Assembly (NCBI GenBank): GCA_034509735.1
Contig: JACGWO010000003.1
Coordinates: forward strand, 12,276,001 to 12,340,000
Reading direction: 5' to 3'
Source of the DNA: Sesamum alatum
Taxonomy: Eukaryota > Streptophyta > Magnoliopsida > Lamiales > Pedaliaceae
DNA: 64,000 nucleotides
Below, in pieces: positions 21,020 through 33,237 of this stretch (position 1 is its first letter; each line of letters opens with the position of its first letter). Under the pieces are notes generated by a model that was given only the letters and a program-made list of their open reading frames with translations, ran no database searches and had not been told where the DNA came from. The position numbers and the translations under genes are program-made.

Positions 21020-23244
21020 TGAAGGACAAGCGGATCCGCCCGGGAGCGCGAGCGGAAGCGAGAAAAGCGTGGAAATAGTGCGTAAATTTAAATCAAATTC
21101 AAAATACGCGAATCCCAAGGGGTGTACCCTTGGGTGCTCAACCGGGCGTTCGATGTAGGATGTGTAAATATTAAAACATATATTTAAACACATAGGGCAT
21201 AGATATATAAATGGAATCAATCAAAGCGTAATAAACCGTTACCTTTGATTGTTTAGCGTATGCTCCCCGGCTACTAGCATTGTTCCTTCTCCGGAATGCT
21301 CACAAAATCCAAACGTATGGATTCTCCAAAGGTGATCCACACCACACCGGAAGAAACACACGTTCTTCTTGCTAGAAAAGAACGGGTTTTAGGAAGGAAT
21401 CGGTTTAAGAGAAAAACACTATGAATTAGTGTTCTCTTAAACTTACTTTGTTCTTCTTCTTGATTCAAAATCAAGTGAAGAACACAAGTGTAAGAGAGGG
21501 AGGGAGCACGAAAATTGAGAGAGAGGAGAGGATTTTTGTCTTCTCTTTTTCCTAGAAAAAGATGAATAATGAATCACTTATGCTAGGTGTTGTATATTCT
21601 AATATATATACATAATTAATGTGATTATTGGAATGTGTCTAGGTTCATCAAAGGATGTCTAGATTCATTCCAATCAATCACCATCAATTCTTCAATCAAG
21701 CCTACCAAAATTTATGGTATGATCAAATCATACCAAAAAGGGAAGAGCTTGATTGGAGTTGATTTGTCTCTTTCCAAAAAGAGACAAGTCAACATACCAC
21801 CTAGCATGAAACATGGCTGATTTTGCTTCCTCCAAGGGAGCATGTCGGCTATGTTTAATTAAGGGAAGAAGTCCAACTTCTTCCTATTCCAAATTAGGAA
21901 TTATTTCTCCTCTCGGGCATAATTTAACGGACCGGGTTTTATCGTAATCCAATTACGACGAACCCAATATTAAATCCAATTTAATGTCCAATTAAATTAT
22001 TCCCGTTGATCTTTTAATCCAATTAAAAGATCCAACGTCTCAACTTTCCATATTTAATCGAAAATCCAATTTACCGATTAAATGAAAGCCCGATACAATA
22101 TCGGCCCGTCCATCCAATGGACTTTCCCTTAAGTAATCCAATTACTTATTTTACCTTCGAGATTGACTCCAAGTCGATCTCTCAACCTCCTCGGTGATTT
22201 GTGTGTGACCCTTTAGGTTCACCCTCAGCTAGACTTGGCCCGTGTCCCACAAGGGCCCGTTACCATGGGTGGCCCGTCTAGCAACGGTCCATGGCACTAG
22301 AGACTAGGTGAATTGGCGTGAACATTTAGGCGCCGATTCCGTACGGGTACGATCCTTCCGTCTACCGTCTCCCGACCTTAGTCTAGAGTATGGAATTGGG
22401 CGTCGGTTCCCATCCTTGACTAGGCATCTATGCTTAATACTCGAGACTACGTATGCTTCATTGCATCGACACAGGAAACCATTCCCTGTTCGACCAACCA
22501 CTGTGGCCACAGCTTCAAACAGCATGTACGTGTCTCCGAGTGCATAGGAGATACCTCTGTCACATACTGACAGGGGACGGATCCTCTTCTTGGAATCCAC
22601 CGTCCTCGCTACACATTCTGACTGCACTGGACAAGGCTTATAATGATCATCTTACAGAATGATCACCTCTCGCCAGATCCAAGATACAGCCGTCCTGTGC
22701 ACGTGACTGCCATGACTCCTCAAGTCTGAGGATTACTCCCGTACTATCGGAATCGGGGAAATCCAATCATACCGACCAAGCCTCCAAGGCTTCCATATGA
22801 TGATCCCGCGAGTCAGTCCAGTCGGCTCGACCCCAGTCGACCAACCCATCAAGATCGTGTAGGCGTCCCACGCCTATCGCCGATGAAACACGGCACTCAT
22901 CCGATGAACACGACTCTTGACGCAAGTCTCAATAGGACTCTCGATGCCCTGTCTCGAGGTCCTCGACTTGGAACGTTTCAGACCCAACTCTTAATCAGTT
23001 GGTTTCATGACCACCATCCAATGCGTGGCCCAACTGCACGAGTTGTTATCCATGGTCTGTGGGCTTTGTTGCGATATAAGTTAAAACACCGGCTTAACAA
23101 ATGTAAGATGAGCGCAACAAAGAAGGTACCATTGGTGACGAACACTCATCTTATTCAACACATAATAATATTACATTCACATCAAGTTGTCGGATAGGTT
23201 ACAAATTGCCAAACCTATTGGCTTTCTGATCACCTATTCCAACA
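21020..23244 (-). repeat. copia A 5' LTR (right)
   Basis: Co-linear with 13447-15669 throughout, with only scattered substitutions and single-base indels. It ends CACCTATTCCAACA, followed by TSD GTGAC at 23245-23249. Confidence 0.9.
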
Positions 23245-23249
23245 GTGAC

Positions 23250-23441
23250 TACTTCACAGTTGCACAAAATATACGTCTCGATTATGTGGTGTTATAATCT
23301 ACTGATCCATCTCTTCTTTGAAGCCCCACTAGCTCGACAAGGGTGGTTGAAAATAGACCGTTGGATTCTATTTTCATTGCTCATGAGATCATCATTTCTA
23401 CTGGACTTGCTTCGTTTGAAAACAACGTGCTGCTCAAAGTA
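23250..23441 (-). pseudogene. TNP2-like transposase, middle fragment between copia A and B
   Basis: About 190 bp of the CACTA 2 transposase gene left between two insertions. The minus strand encodes HYFEQHVVFKRSKSSRND, then GASKKRW, and reaches CEVVT at the copia A TSD, continuing as PYYQ at 13440. It lies between the DUF4218 and DUF4216 regions. Reading frames are partly shifted. Confidence 0.7.
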
Positions 23442-23446
23442 GTGGG
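23442..23446. repeat. 5-bp target-site duplication of copia B (left)
   Basis: GTGGG, repeated at 33233-33237. Confidence 0.9.
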
Positions 23447-25456
23447 TGAAAGAAATCGGTGGATCGTCCCGGGAATTGCGCGAATGCGGAAGCGCGATAA
23501 AATTAAATTTACAAAAATAAAAGGCATGCTTTTAATTGAAAAGAACACGCTCAAGGGGTGTGCCCTTGAGGTTCCCGGGCGTTCGGTGTATCTCATGATA
23601 TAAACAACATACAATAATCATGGAGGCCATAGGATTGAAATAAAAATAAAAAGGGACGAAAATCTTAAAACGAGACCTACCAGTTATCGTTTTCGTCTTC
23701 AACGGCTACTCGCGTTGTTCCCCGTTTTGCACCAAGACCTCGTTCTTGAGATCCTCCAAATCGTGACACACGATCCACCCACGTATTCTTGCACGTCGTG
23801 CTAGCAACGAACAAGTATTATTTTGGAGAGGATAGATCAACCACGCGTTATGAATTAACGAGATCGATCTTCCTTAGTTCAATTGTTCCAAGAACAAAGA
23901 ACAAGAAAAATAATATTTTCTTGGTGAGAGAGAGAGAGGGCGGACGAGAGAGGAGAGGAGAGAGTGTGTGTTGTGTGTGTGTTTTCAAGAATCATCATCC
24001 TACAAATGTTGGAAGCTAGAGGTTTATATAGAGGAAGAGTTTAATCCTCTTTAAAACTCAAACTCTAAGTAACCTAATTTGACTAGGATTTTGACCTAGT
24101 CAAAGTCCTAGTCAAACTAGTGTTGACCTAGTCAAACGAATCCTAGCCTTCCATCTCCCCTTTCCATCTCAACCGTTGATTTTAATTTAATGGAATATAT
24201 AAATCCTATTAAATATTCCAAAAGGCTAAAAGAATAAATATAATATAATAAATATTATATTATTATCTATTCTAAGCCCATTAAATCAACCCTTTTAATA
24301 AATCCTATTTATTAATATAATTCCCTTTATCAAATAGAAGGAATTAATTTCTCCAAGAAAATATAGGACCCGATTAAATCTAATTTAATCATTCCTTTAC
24401 TCCAATATTTAATTCAAAATTAAATACTAAGTGTGTGTGGATAGTGTGTGACTCTTTAGGTTCACCATTTCAGCTAGACTTGGTCGGATTCCTAGAATCC
24501 GTCCGTTACCATGGGTGGCCATCTAGCAACGGTCCATGGCACTAGAGACTAGGTGAAATATTCGGGGATGAACATTTAGGCTTTAACAGTACACTTGTCC
24601 TTCTGTCTTCGGTCTCATCACTTAGAGTCTAGGGCACGGAAAAAGCAGGTACCCATTTTAGACCTAAGTGTCGGTCTGTCCTTACTAACGCCGCAAGGGA
24701 AACCTTTCCCTTCTGTTCAGTCACTGTGGCCACAGATTTCAGGGACAAGACACAGAGCATACATGAGACTCAACTGTCAATACCTTTTGACAGGAGACAG
24801 ATCCTTTCTTGGAAACTACTGTCACTTTGTGCACCCGAGCTGCACTAGACATGGCTTTATGACTACTCAAGAGTATTTTGGCAATCTCTCACCATATCTA
24901 AGATACAGACCTGACGCACAGGTAAAACTCAGCAGTTCCTCAAGTCAAAGGACTTGGCCTGTACCGTTGGAACCGGGAATATACGTCATACCTTGCTGAC
25001 CATACTCAAGGTCCTCCGTAAGACGGTTCCCGCGAGTCACCTCAGTCAGCTGCTTCCTAGCATGCTGACCCACTAACACTGCTTAGACGACCTTCGTCAC
25101 CCGTCGATGGAAACACGACAGCAGATGCTTAGTGCAAGTCTCAAAGGGAATCCCGGTACCAATTTTCGGGATTCCTTGACTTGGAAGATTTCCGGACTGA
25201 TTCGGTGAGACTGATTTCATGGACCTACCTCCAAGCGTAGTCCCAGTCCCCGAAATCGTTACTCAGTCTTTCGTGGGCTTTGTTTGCGTAGTGAACAGAA
25301 ATGTAAATACATAATATAGTGAACGTAAACAAAGTATTGCCATAATGAATTTTCACTTCTTTATTCATAAATGTTTTATCAAATACCAAAGAATTGTCTA
25401 GACATAGGTTACATATTCCTGCCAAAATTGGTTTACAATGGTCACCTATTCTAACA
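23447..25456 (-). repeat. copia B 3' LTR (left)
   Basis: A ~2.0-kb LTR starting TGAAAGAAATCGG and ending CACCTATTCTAACA, directly followed by the polypurine tract. The minus-sense promoter TATA (CTATATAAACC) is at 24023-24032, with a W-box cluster just upstream. Confidence 0.9.
24079..24135 (-). promoter_or_regulatory. W-box cluster upstream of LTR TATA (copia B left)
   Basis: Six TTGAC cores, three in each orientation, all fitting TTGAC(C/T): 24079, 24091, 24099, 24111, 24123 and 24131. They end about 50 bp upstream of the TATA box at 24023-24032. TTGACY is the binding site of WRKY factors. Confidence 0.6.
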
Positions 25457-25471
25457 ATCTCCCACTTGACC
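25457..25471 (-). promoter_or_regulatory. copia B polypurine tract
   Basis: The minus strand reads GGTCAAGTGGGAGAT, adjoining the 3' LTR. Confidence 0.85.
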
Positions 25472-25489
25472 TTTAAAGCCAATTGCCCA

Positions 25490-27090
25490 TATGCTTAAAT
25501 CCCATCTTCTCAAGATGTTGCGTATGAGCGCTCTGTGACATAGGCTTGTCAGCGGGTCTGCTGTGTTGTCTGCGAGTTGACTCGGTCCATCTGGACGTCA
25601 CCTCTTCCTACCATTTCTCTAAGAAGATGGTAGCGTCTAAGAATATGTTTGGAACGGTGATGAGATCTCGGTTCCTTTGCTTGCGCTATAGCGCCGTTGT
25701 TATCATAGAAGATGACAACGGGCTCGGCGATGCTAGGCACCACACCCAACTCTTGGATGTAGTTTCTCATCCAAACCGCTTCCTTAGCAGCTTCTTGAAG
25801 CTACTATGTATTCAGCCTGTGTGGTGGAGTCAGCAATGGTTTGCTTGCTTGGAACTTTTCCAAGCTCTACTCCTCCATTGAGTTTTGAATACGTACCCGA
25901 TTGAGACTTGGCATCATCGTCATCAGACTGGAAGCTAGCGTCGCTAAAGCCTTCCAGAATTAGCTCTCCATTGCCATAAGACTAAGAACATCTCCTTAGT
26001 CCTCCTTAGGTACTTAAGGATGCCCTTAACAGCATTCCAATGTGCTTTCTCCTGCGCAGGACTGATATCTGCTTGTCACGCTCAAAGCGTATGCAATGTC
26101 AGTCTAGTGCAGTGGACCCGCATATGGATGCTACCTACGGCAGAAGCATAGGGGATGATTTTCATCCTTTCAAAGTTCCTCATCAGTCTGTGGAGACTGT
26201 TTCTTGGATAACTTGATCCCATGCCTCATTGGAAGGAATCCTCGTTTGGAGTTGTCCATTCGATATCTCTTTAGGACTTTTTCCATATACGAGTTTTGGG
26301 TGAGTCCTAACATCCTTTTAGATCTATCCCTGACGATCTGGATGCCTAGGATGTAGGAGGCTTCACCCAAGTCCTTCATGGAAAACTGGGTTGACAACCT
26401 GCTTTTGTGTTTCCTAACATTCTAACGTCATTACCAATGAGCAGAATGTCATCTACATAAAGAACTAGGAACACTATTAAGCTCCCACTGACCTTCTTGT
26501 ATATACACAAGGGTCGGATTCGTTTTTGATGAAGTCATAACCCTGTATTACTTCATCAAAGCGAATGTTCAACTTCGGGAGGCTTGTTTGAGGCCATAGA
26601 TGGACTTCTGGAGACGACAGACTTTCTGTTCTTCTCCAGTGACCGTGAAACCCTTGCGGCTGATCCATATAGATCTCTTCTTCAACGAAACCATTGAGGA
26701 AGGCCGTTTTCACGTCCATCTACCATATCTCATAGTCATACCATGCTGCTATGGCGAGCAGAATCCGAATGGACTTAGCCATGGCTACTGGCGAGTAGGT
26801 ATCTCAAAATCGACCCGGGTCGTTGAGTGTATCCCTTAGCTACAAGCCTAGCCTTAAGGTTGTGACTTCTCCATCAACGCCAAGTTTGCGCTTGTAGACC
26901 CACTTACAGCTCACTGGCTTAACACCTTTCGGTGGATCTACGAGACTCCAAACTTGGTTCTCGCTCATGGAGTCCATTCCGGCTTTCATGGCCTCAAGCC
27001 ATTTCCCGGAGTCGATGTCAGACATCGCTTCTCCATACGTCTTAGGATCGTTATCCCAAAAGATCGGTCGCACCTAGAAAGCCATATCTC
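25490..27090 (-). pseudogene. copia B RT/RNase H, frameshifted
   Basis: Conserved RT blocks lie in several frames: WSLVDPPKGVKPVSCKWVYK (~26930), then MDVKTAFLNGFVEEEIYMD (26719). The catalytic YVDD region is at ~26450 and STQFSMKDLGEASYILGIQ at ~26390. RNase H runs to the end (25770-25549, VIFYDNNGAIAQAKEPRSHH). An in-frame TAG (26720-26722) sits directly before MDVKTAFLNG, as in elements 4 and 5. Several frameshifts make it non-functional. Confidence 0.8.
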
Positions 27091-27263
27091 ACTGGAGGTC
27101 TGGACTCTCTAGTGGACCTACGGAGAACGAGAACGTCAGTGGTGACTGTGGGCGTTGACTGTATCGGAGCCGGTGGTTCAGGAACCGGGGCTGGCTGTTC
27201 CTGAGGCTGTCCTTCATGCCTAGCATGTTGGACTTCTCGAGGTTGGTCAGCCCCGTCGGCTAT

Positions 27264-28240
27264 CTATCCTGAATCCTCTAAGTGAGGTTTCCACGGCCTC
27301 TCTGATGGCTGGATTCCATCACTTGATTCTTCAAGGATCAGCTCATCAGGTTGGATATCCTCCGGGAAGCCTTGCTCCAAGAATACTGCATTTCTTGAAA
27401 CAAACACCTTTTGTTCCAAGGGGTCATAAAAGTAATAACCCGCAGTTTCTTTAGGGTATCCAACGAACCTGCATAAGCTAGATCTAGATTCTAACTTATC
27501 TCCCACTAACCTCTTGACGTATGCGGGGCTACCCCACACTTTCAAGTAGTTGTAGGATGCAGGCTTGCCGTGCCATATCTCATATGGCGTTTGGGTCAAT
27601 GTACTAGTAGGCGCTAAATTCAATAATTTGGCCGCTGTCTCTAGTGCATAGCCCCAAAACGATAAGGGCAATTTGGTAAACTCATCATGGACCGAACCAT
27701 GTCCAACAGGGTTCGATTCCTCCTTTTCAGAGACAACCATTTAACTGTGGTGTTCCTGGAGGCGTCCATTCTGATATTATACCATGTTCTTTTAGATAAT
27801 CTAGGAACTCCGTACTAAGGTATTCACCACCTCGGTCCGACCGTAGGATTTTAATTTTGCAGTTGGTTTGGTTTTTCACTTCAAGTCTGAATTCTTTAAA
27901 CCTCTCAAGAGCTTCAGACTTGTACTCATCAGGTAAACATAACCATACCGTGAATGATCATCGGTGAAGGTTATGAAGTAGGAGAACCCACCTCGGGCCT
28001 GCGTCCTTAGTGGTCCACATACGTCTGTATTCCAACAGACCTGTGGCAAGCCTGCTTTGTCCTACAAAGGGCTTCTTGGTCATTTTCCCTTTTAGACAGG
28101 ACTCACAAGTTGGTAGATCGCTCAAGTCCCCAACCTCTAGGTTCTTTGAGTCTATCAACCTTTTCATCCTATCTTGGGATATGTGAACTAGCCTAGCATG
28201 CACAGACGTGCGTTCCCGTTATTATCTAATTTTTCGTTTG
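27264..28240 (-). pseudogene. copia B integrase, frameshifted
   Basis: 28203-27958 holds the pre-integrase and zinc-binding part (HARLVHISQDRMKRL, LPTCESCLKGK). The core continues in other frames, with RSDRGGEY-type sequence near 27835 and TLLDMV near 27710. 27740-27264 carries PLSFWGYALETAAKLLNL and YEIWHGKPASYNYLKVWGS. Small indels near 28040, 27925 and 27735 break the frame. Confidence 0.8.
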
Positions 28241-28354
28241 TGTTGTGCATTGAGGACGAAATTCGTTTGTTGGCAAGATATAGAGTCCGTTATGCAATGT
28301 ACCAAGTAGATGAGCAATTCCACACCTCATCAAATAAAAGCATTTTTATTGATT

Positions 28355-29507
28355 CTAAAACTCATAACCACTATTGTCCAACAATGGAATGGAAATGATG
28401 TTTTTAATCATACTGGGTATAAAATAAACTTGTTCTAAATCTATGCTAATACTGTCACTAATCACTAGAGTGGCGGATCCTACTGCTTCTGCCGAGATGG
28501 CCTTTCCATTCCCAAGCTTCAGGATCATGTCCCCGCTACCCAGTTTTCTGCTTCTTTTCAACACCCTGCAAGTCACTGCAAATGTGAGCTCCACAGCCGG
28601 TATCTAATACCCAAGAGGCAGAACTAGTGACCATATTAACCTCAATCACATATATACCTTGGCTCGAGAAGAGTTTGGGGCACTCTCTCTTCCAATGCCC
28701 TTTCTCAACGGCAGTTGATACATACGTCATATGCCTTTGACTGTTGCTTGGAGACAACCTTTCCCTTTTCTTTTGCCTTTCCCCTCTTTGGCAATGGAAC
28801 ACTCTTAGTGTTCGTAGCTGCTTTGACGGCCTTTCCTTCCCTTTCTTCTTCTTCAACGTCCAGCACCCTTGCCTTTCGTATTAGAAGTCGAAGTACCAAA
28901 CAACACCGAAGGCGTGGACTTCTTAGTCATTGCCCTCGTATTGCACCAACATATTTGATCAACTCATGAATGCCCTTTCTCAAGTGCGTTCATGTTGTAG
29001 TTGACGATAAATTGGTCAAAGGAGGGTGGGAGTGACTGAAGGATCACATCTATGTACGTTTCATTATCGAGACCTGCCTTTAGGTCCTCGAGCTTTTCCA
29101 CCAGGGTAAGCATTTTAACCCCGTGCTCTTGTACAGAGGATCCTTTTGTCATTTTAGTTTCCAAAGAACGCCTTGGTCGCGACATACCTAGTATGCCGGT
29201 CCGGGACTGCATAGCAATCCTTAAGGCGAGCCATGATGGAAGGGACATCGTCTAGCCTTTCATATTGCTTCTGAATCTCATTGGTCATCGAAGCAAGTAT
29301 GATGCTACGGACCTTCCGGTTATCCTTATGCCAAGTCTCGAACGTCTCACGTTCTTCTGGCGTGGATCCTTCCGGTAAGAGGCTCGTCCATGACGTAGCC
29401 TTGGTTCTCGTAATCTAGGACTATCCGAGATTGCGCAACCAGTCGTTGTAGTTTGTTCCATTGAATTTGTTTGTCTCAAGAATGGTAGAAAGTGGGTTCT
29501 TAGACAT
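28355..29507 (-). pseudogene. copia B gag-protease, frameshifted
   Basis: The ATG at 29507 starts MSKNPL. Gag blocks are visible at 29248-28964 (HGVKMLTLVEKLEDLKAG, PPSFDQFIVNYNMNALEK). The Lys-rich segment and a zinc-knuckle half (GHWKRECPKLF) follow, with the protease motif WVLDTGCGAHIC near 28600 and KNIISIPLLDNSGYEF near 28360. At least three frameshifts separate these blocks. Confidence 0.8.
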
Positions 29508-31035
29508 TTTAAAATCTACATTTTAGAAAACAGCGCGCCGATCAGCAGAAAATAAAAGACGGTGGTTTGATAAAATAATTAAATGCATGGACTTTAGTCA
29601 TTTAATCCTCCCACTATTTATACGAAAACACGGTACTCTCAAACGTGGTTTTCGGGAAATCCTTTCCAAGTGGGCTTGGGATCCACAGCGATTTTCCCAT
29701 ACCCCGCTTTTACGATTCGCATGGAAAAGATCCTGTGGGAGGTATTCCATACCATTCTCGTTCACGAGATTCCAAGATTATTGCCTCACCCTTTCACATG
29801 ATCCCGAGGACTCCAAGCGAATCATGTTAATTGGGCGTTAGACCCAACCAATCGACCGAGCCACGGACCCACTGGTACCAGCCCCGACTCGTGAGACAGG
29901 TAGCAGCAGCCCGCTTTTCGTTCATTGACATAATGCAGCTTCCTTTAAGTACAATAACGTGCCACGACTCGTGAGACCACGCTATTGACCTAAAGCAGCT
30001 TCCTCACTATGCCATGGATTGGAAGGCATGGACAAACTCCTAGAGTTCATGTCCACTTTGTCTAGGGTCTAATATTTTGACATTGGTCCAACCAATGTGA
30101 GAGTAAGTAATGACCGAGATCTCAAATAAATAAATATCTACACATACATCCATAATGCGTAAATAAACCATCCACAACAGTTATACGATAAATAAACAAC
30201 CCATTCATTCATCATCATAACCACATGCAAAATTAAAGCCTAGCACGCCCCTGTTGGATGATCACGAGCCGAATCCTATGCGATCCACTGAGCCGCACTG
30301 GATCTATGGTCAATCTAGGGTTGGTCCTATACTATTACATTAATAGTAACCAATCATCATGCTGATGGGGCCTTGGTCTCTTTTTCTCTTTCTTCACTTC
30401 ATGGAAAAACTCCAAGGGACTCCCGTCTGGGCTCTCCATGTGGTCCTTCCTTCTTCTCCACCAATTACAAAAAATAAAAACCTCACTCCTAGTCTACTCT
30501 CATTACATATTAAAAAAAAGAAACCCCAGCGAAAACCCGGGGGAAGTACATAAGGAGGGAGGTAGAATGCCTTATTAATTCCAAGGCAACTAGAAAGAGA
30601 GAAGGAGAAAGCAGTAAAAGAGGCACACAGGCCCAACAGAAAATAAGCCATACATTCGGTCTAGGGCTCGCGATCATCCATTTCCATTCAACACACATAA
30701 TCACATGATCAATCATATAATTACAAAATACCAACAACATATGATTTCCAATCATAATATCCAAAAAATAATAAATGAATATGTGCACAACGTGTGAAAA
30801 AATAAAACACAAATATTGGTAATATTATTTTCTCGTTTTAGGAAAACCTTTCCTCATTATTTTAAGTAAATAACCCCGGGGTTCCCAATCCAATTTATTT
30901 TACTCCTAAAATAATGTCTTTTTAGAAAATAGGCATAATTGAACCAAAAACGATTTTTCAGAATTAATTCAAAATTAAAACTGAAAATAATTAGAAAATT
31001 AAAAGGATAAATACTGATAGGGTTTTGAAACCTTA
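29508..31035 (-). other. copia B non-coding leader
   Basis: Leader between gag and the GC-rich tract. It includes the hairpin at 30282-30304, where one stem pair is mismatched, and leader blocks shared with A, C and 4. No gene. Confidence 0.7.
30282..30304 (-). promoter_or_regulatory. conserved leader RNA hairpin (copia B)
   Basis: The element strand reads GATCCAGTG, loop CGGCT, CAGTGGATC. The third pair is T-A where copia A has C-G. One stem position is mismatched. Confidence 0.45.
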
Positions 31036-31379
31036 GCAGCAGCAGCTGCCGCGCCGGCGGTTGCCCACGGCACGCGCGCAGGCACTGCCTGGCCGTGCGC
31101 GCGCGCGCAGGCCCCTTGCCTGCGTGCGCGCGCGCCTGGCCGGCAGCGCGCTGCGTGGCCTGGCATGCCGGCAGGCCGCCGCGCGCGCAGGCTCCCTTGC
31201 CTTGCGAGCGCGTTGGCTTGCTGGCTGCCGGCCGTGCCGTGCCCAGTGCGCTCGCAGACGCGCACTGGGCACGCCTGCCGGGCGCGCGCGCGCAGACACC
31301 TTTGTCTGTGTGCGCGCGCGCTTGGAGGCGCTGCCCTGTGCGCGCCTGCGCGCAGCCTTCCTGGCTGCGCGCTGCCTTT
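31036..31379. repeat. GC-rich tract in copia B leader
   Basis: About 340 bp of very GC-rich sequence built from degenerate GCGCGCAGGC / TGCGTGCGCGCG / GGCCGGCA words. All the frames through it (31033-31425 on both strands) are low-complexity shadows. It abuts the truncated right LTR directly. Confidence 0.8.
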
Positions 31380-33232
31380 GGTGTATCTCATGATATAAAC
31401 AACATACAATAATCATGGAAGCCATAGGATTGAAAAAAAATAAAAAGGGACGAAAATCGTAAAACGAGACCTACCCGTTGTCATTTTCGTCTTCAACGGC
31501 TACTCGCGTTGTTCCCCGTTTTGCACCAAGACCTCGTTCTTGAGATCCTCCAAATCGTGACACACGATCCACCCACGTATTCTTGCACGTCGTGCTAGCA
31601 ACGAACAAGTATTATTTTGGAGAGAATAGATCAACCACAGCGTTATGAATTAACGGGATCGATCTTCCTTAGTTCAATTGTTCAAGAACAAAAGAACAAG
31701 AAAAATAATATTTTCTTGGTGAGAGAGAGAGAGGGGCGGACGAGAGAGGAGAGGAAAGAGTGTTTGTTGTGTGTGTGTTTTCAAGAATCATCATCCTACA
31801 AATGTTGGAAGCTAGAGGTTTATATAGAGGAAGAGTTTAATCCTCTTTAAACTCAAACTCTAAGTAACCTAATTTGACTAGGATTTTGACCTAGTCAAAG
31901 TCCTAGTCAAACTAGTGTTTGACCTAGTCAAACGAATCCTAACCTTCCATCTCCCCTTTCCATCTCAACCGTTGATTTTAATTTAATGGAATATTTAAAT
32001 CCTATTAAATATTCCAAAAGGCTAAAGAATAAATATAAATATAATAATATTATTATCTATTCTAAGCCCATTAAATCAACCCTTTTAATAAATCCTATTT
32101 ATTAATATAATTCCCTTTATCAAATAGAAGGAATTAATTTCTCCAAGAAAATATAGGACCCGATTAAATCTAATTTAATCATTCCTTTGCTCCAATATTT
32201 AATTCCAAATTAAATACTAAGTGTGTGTGGATAGTGTGTGGCTCTTTAGGTTCACCATTCAGCTAGACTTGGTCGGATTCCTAGAATCCGTCCGTTACCA
32301 TGGGTGGCCATCTAGCAACGGTCCATGGCACTAGAGACTAGGTGAAATATTCGGGGATGAACATTTAGGCTCTAACAGTACATTTGTCTTCTGTCTTCGG
32401 TCTCATCACTTAGAGTCTAGGGCACGGAAAAAGCAGGTACCATTTTGGACCTAAGTGTCGGTCTGTCCTTACTAAACGCCGCAAGGGAAACCTTTCCCTT
32501 CTGTTCAGTCACTGTGGCCACAGATTTCAGGGACAAGACACAGAGCATACATGAGACTCAACTGTCAATACCTTTTGACAGGAGACAGATCCTTTCTTGG
32601 AAACTACTGTCACTTTGTGCACCGAGCTGCACTAGACATGGCTTATGACTACTCAAGAGTATTTTGGCAATCTCTCACCATATCTAAGATACAGAACTGA
32701 CGCACAGGTAAACTCAGCAGTTCCTCAAGTCAAAGGACTTGGCCTGTACCGTTGGAACCGGGAATACACGTCATACCTTGCTAACCATACTCAAGGTCCT
32801 CCGTAAGACGGTTCCCGCGAGTCACCTCAGTCAGCTGCTTCCTAGCATGCTGACCCACTAACACTGCTTAGACGACCTTCGTCACCGTCGATGAAACACG
32901 ACAGCAGATGCTTAGTGCAAGTCTCAAAGGGAATCCCGATACCCATTTTCGGGATTCCTTGACTTGGAGATTTCCGGACTGATTCGGTGAGACTGATTTC
33001 ATGGACCTACCTCCAAGCGTAGTCCCAGTCCCCGAAATCGTTACTCAGTCCGTGGGCTTTGTTTGCGTAGTGAACAGAATGTAAATGCAGATATAAGTGA
33101 ACGTAAACAAAGTATTGCCATATGAATTTTCACTTCTTTATTCATAAATGTTTTATCAAATACCAAAGAATTGTCTAGACATAGGTTACATATTTCTGCC
33201 AAAATTGGCTTACATGGTCACCTATTCTAACA
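31380..33232 (-). repeat. copia B 5' LTR (right), truncated
   Basis: Matches the left LTR from GGTGTATCTCATGATATAAAC onward. The outermost ~138 bp on the leader side, the PBS and the adjoining leader are gone. It ends CACCTATTCTAACA with TSD GTGGG at 33233. W-box cores are at 31874-31931 and the TATA at 31819-31828. Confidence 0.88.
31874..31931 (-). promoter_or_regulatory. W-box cluster upstream of LTR TATA (copia B right)
   Basis: Six TTGACY cores at 31874, 31886, 31894, 31906, 31919 and 31927, matching the left LTR cluster. Confidence 0.6.
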
Positions 33233-33237
33233 GTGGG

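Larger units (their letters stand above)
13447..23244 (-). mobile_element. copia element A, complete insertion (9.8 kb)
   Basis: A full-length Ty1/copia LTR retrotransposon on the minus strand. It has two LTRs of ~2.2 kb, a polypurine tract, a tRNA-iMet primer-binding site and a perfect TSD (GTGAC). The pol order is gag, protease, integrase, RT, RNase H, diagnostic of copia. It sits inside the TNP2 gene of CACTA 2, so it is younger than that element. The LTRs differ at only scattered positions, suggesting recent insertion. The coding region has frameshifts, a nonsense codon and an RT deletion, so this copy is non-autonomous. Confidence 0.93.
23447..33232 (-). mobile_element. copia element B, near-complete insertion (9.8 kb)
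   Basis: A second minus-strand copia element, inserted in the same TNP2 gene with TSD GTGGG. Its LTR family differs from A, with different ends (TGAAAGAAATCGG) and a different U3. The left LTR is whole. The right LTR lacks its last ~138 bp together with the PBS, because it is fused straight to the GC-rich leader tract at 31380. Gag-pol is present in the standard order but heavily frameshifted. Confidence 0.9.

Noticed and set aside
31033..31425. Long Arg/Ala-rich frames on both strands
   Set aside because: Low-complexity translation of the GC-rich leader tract. The same artefact appears at 36234-36669, 48940-49425 and 62207-62567, and sequences are not conserved between copies.
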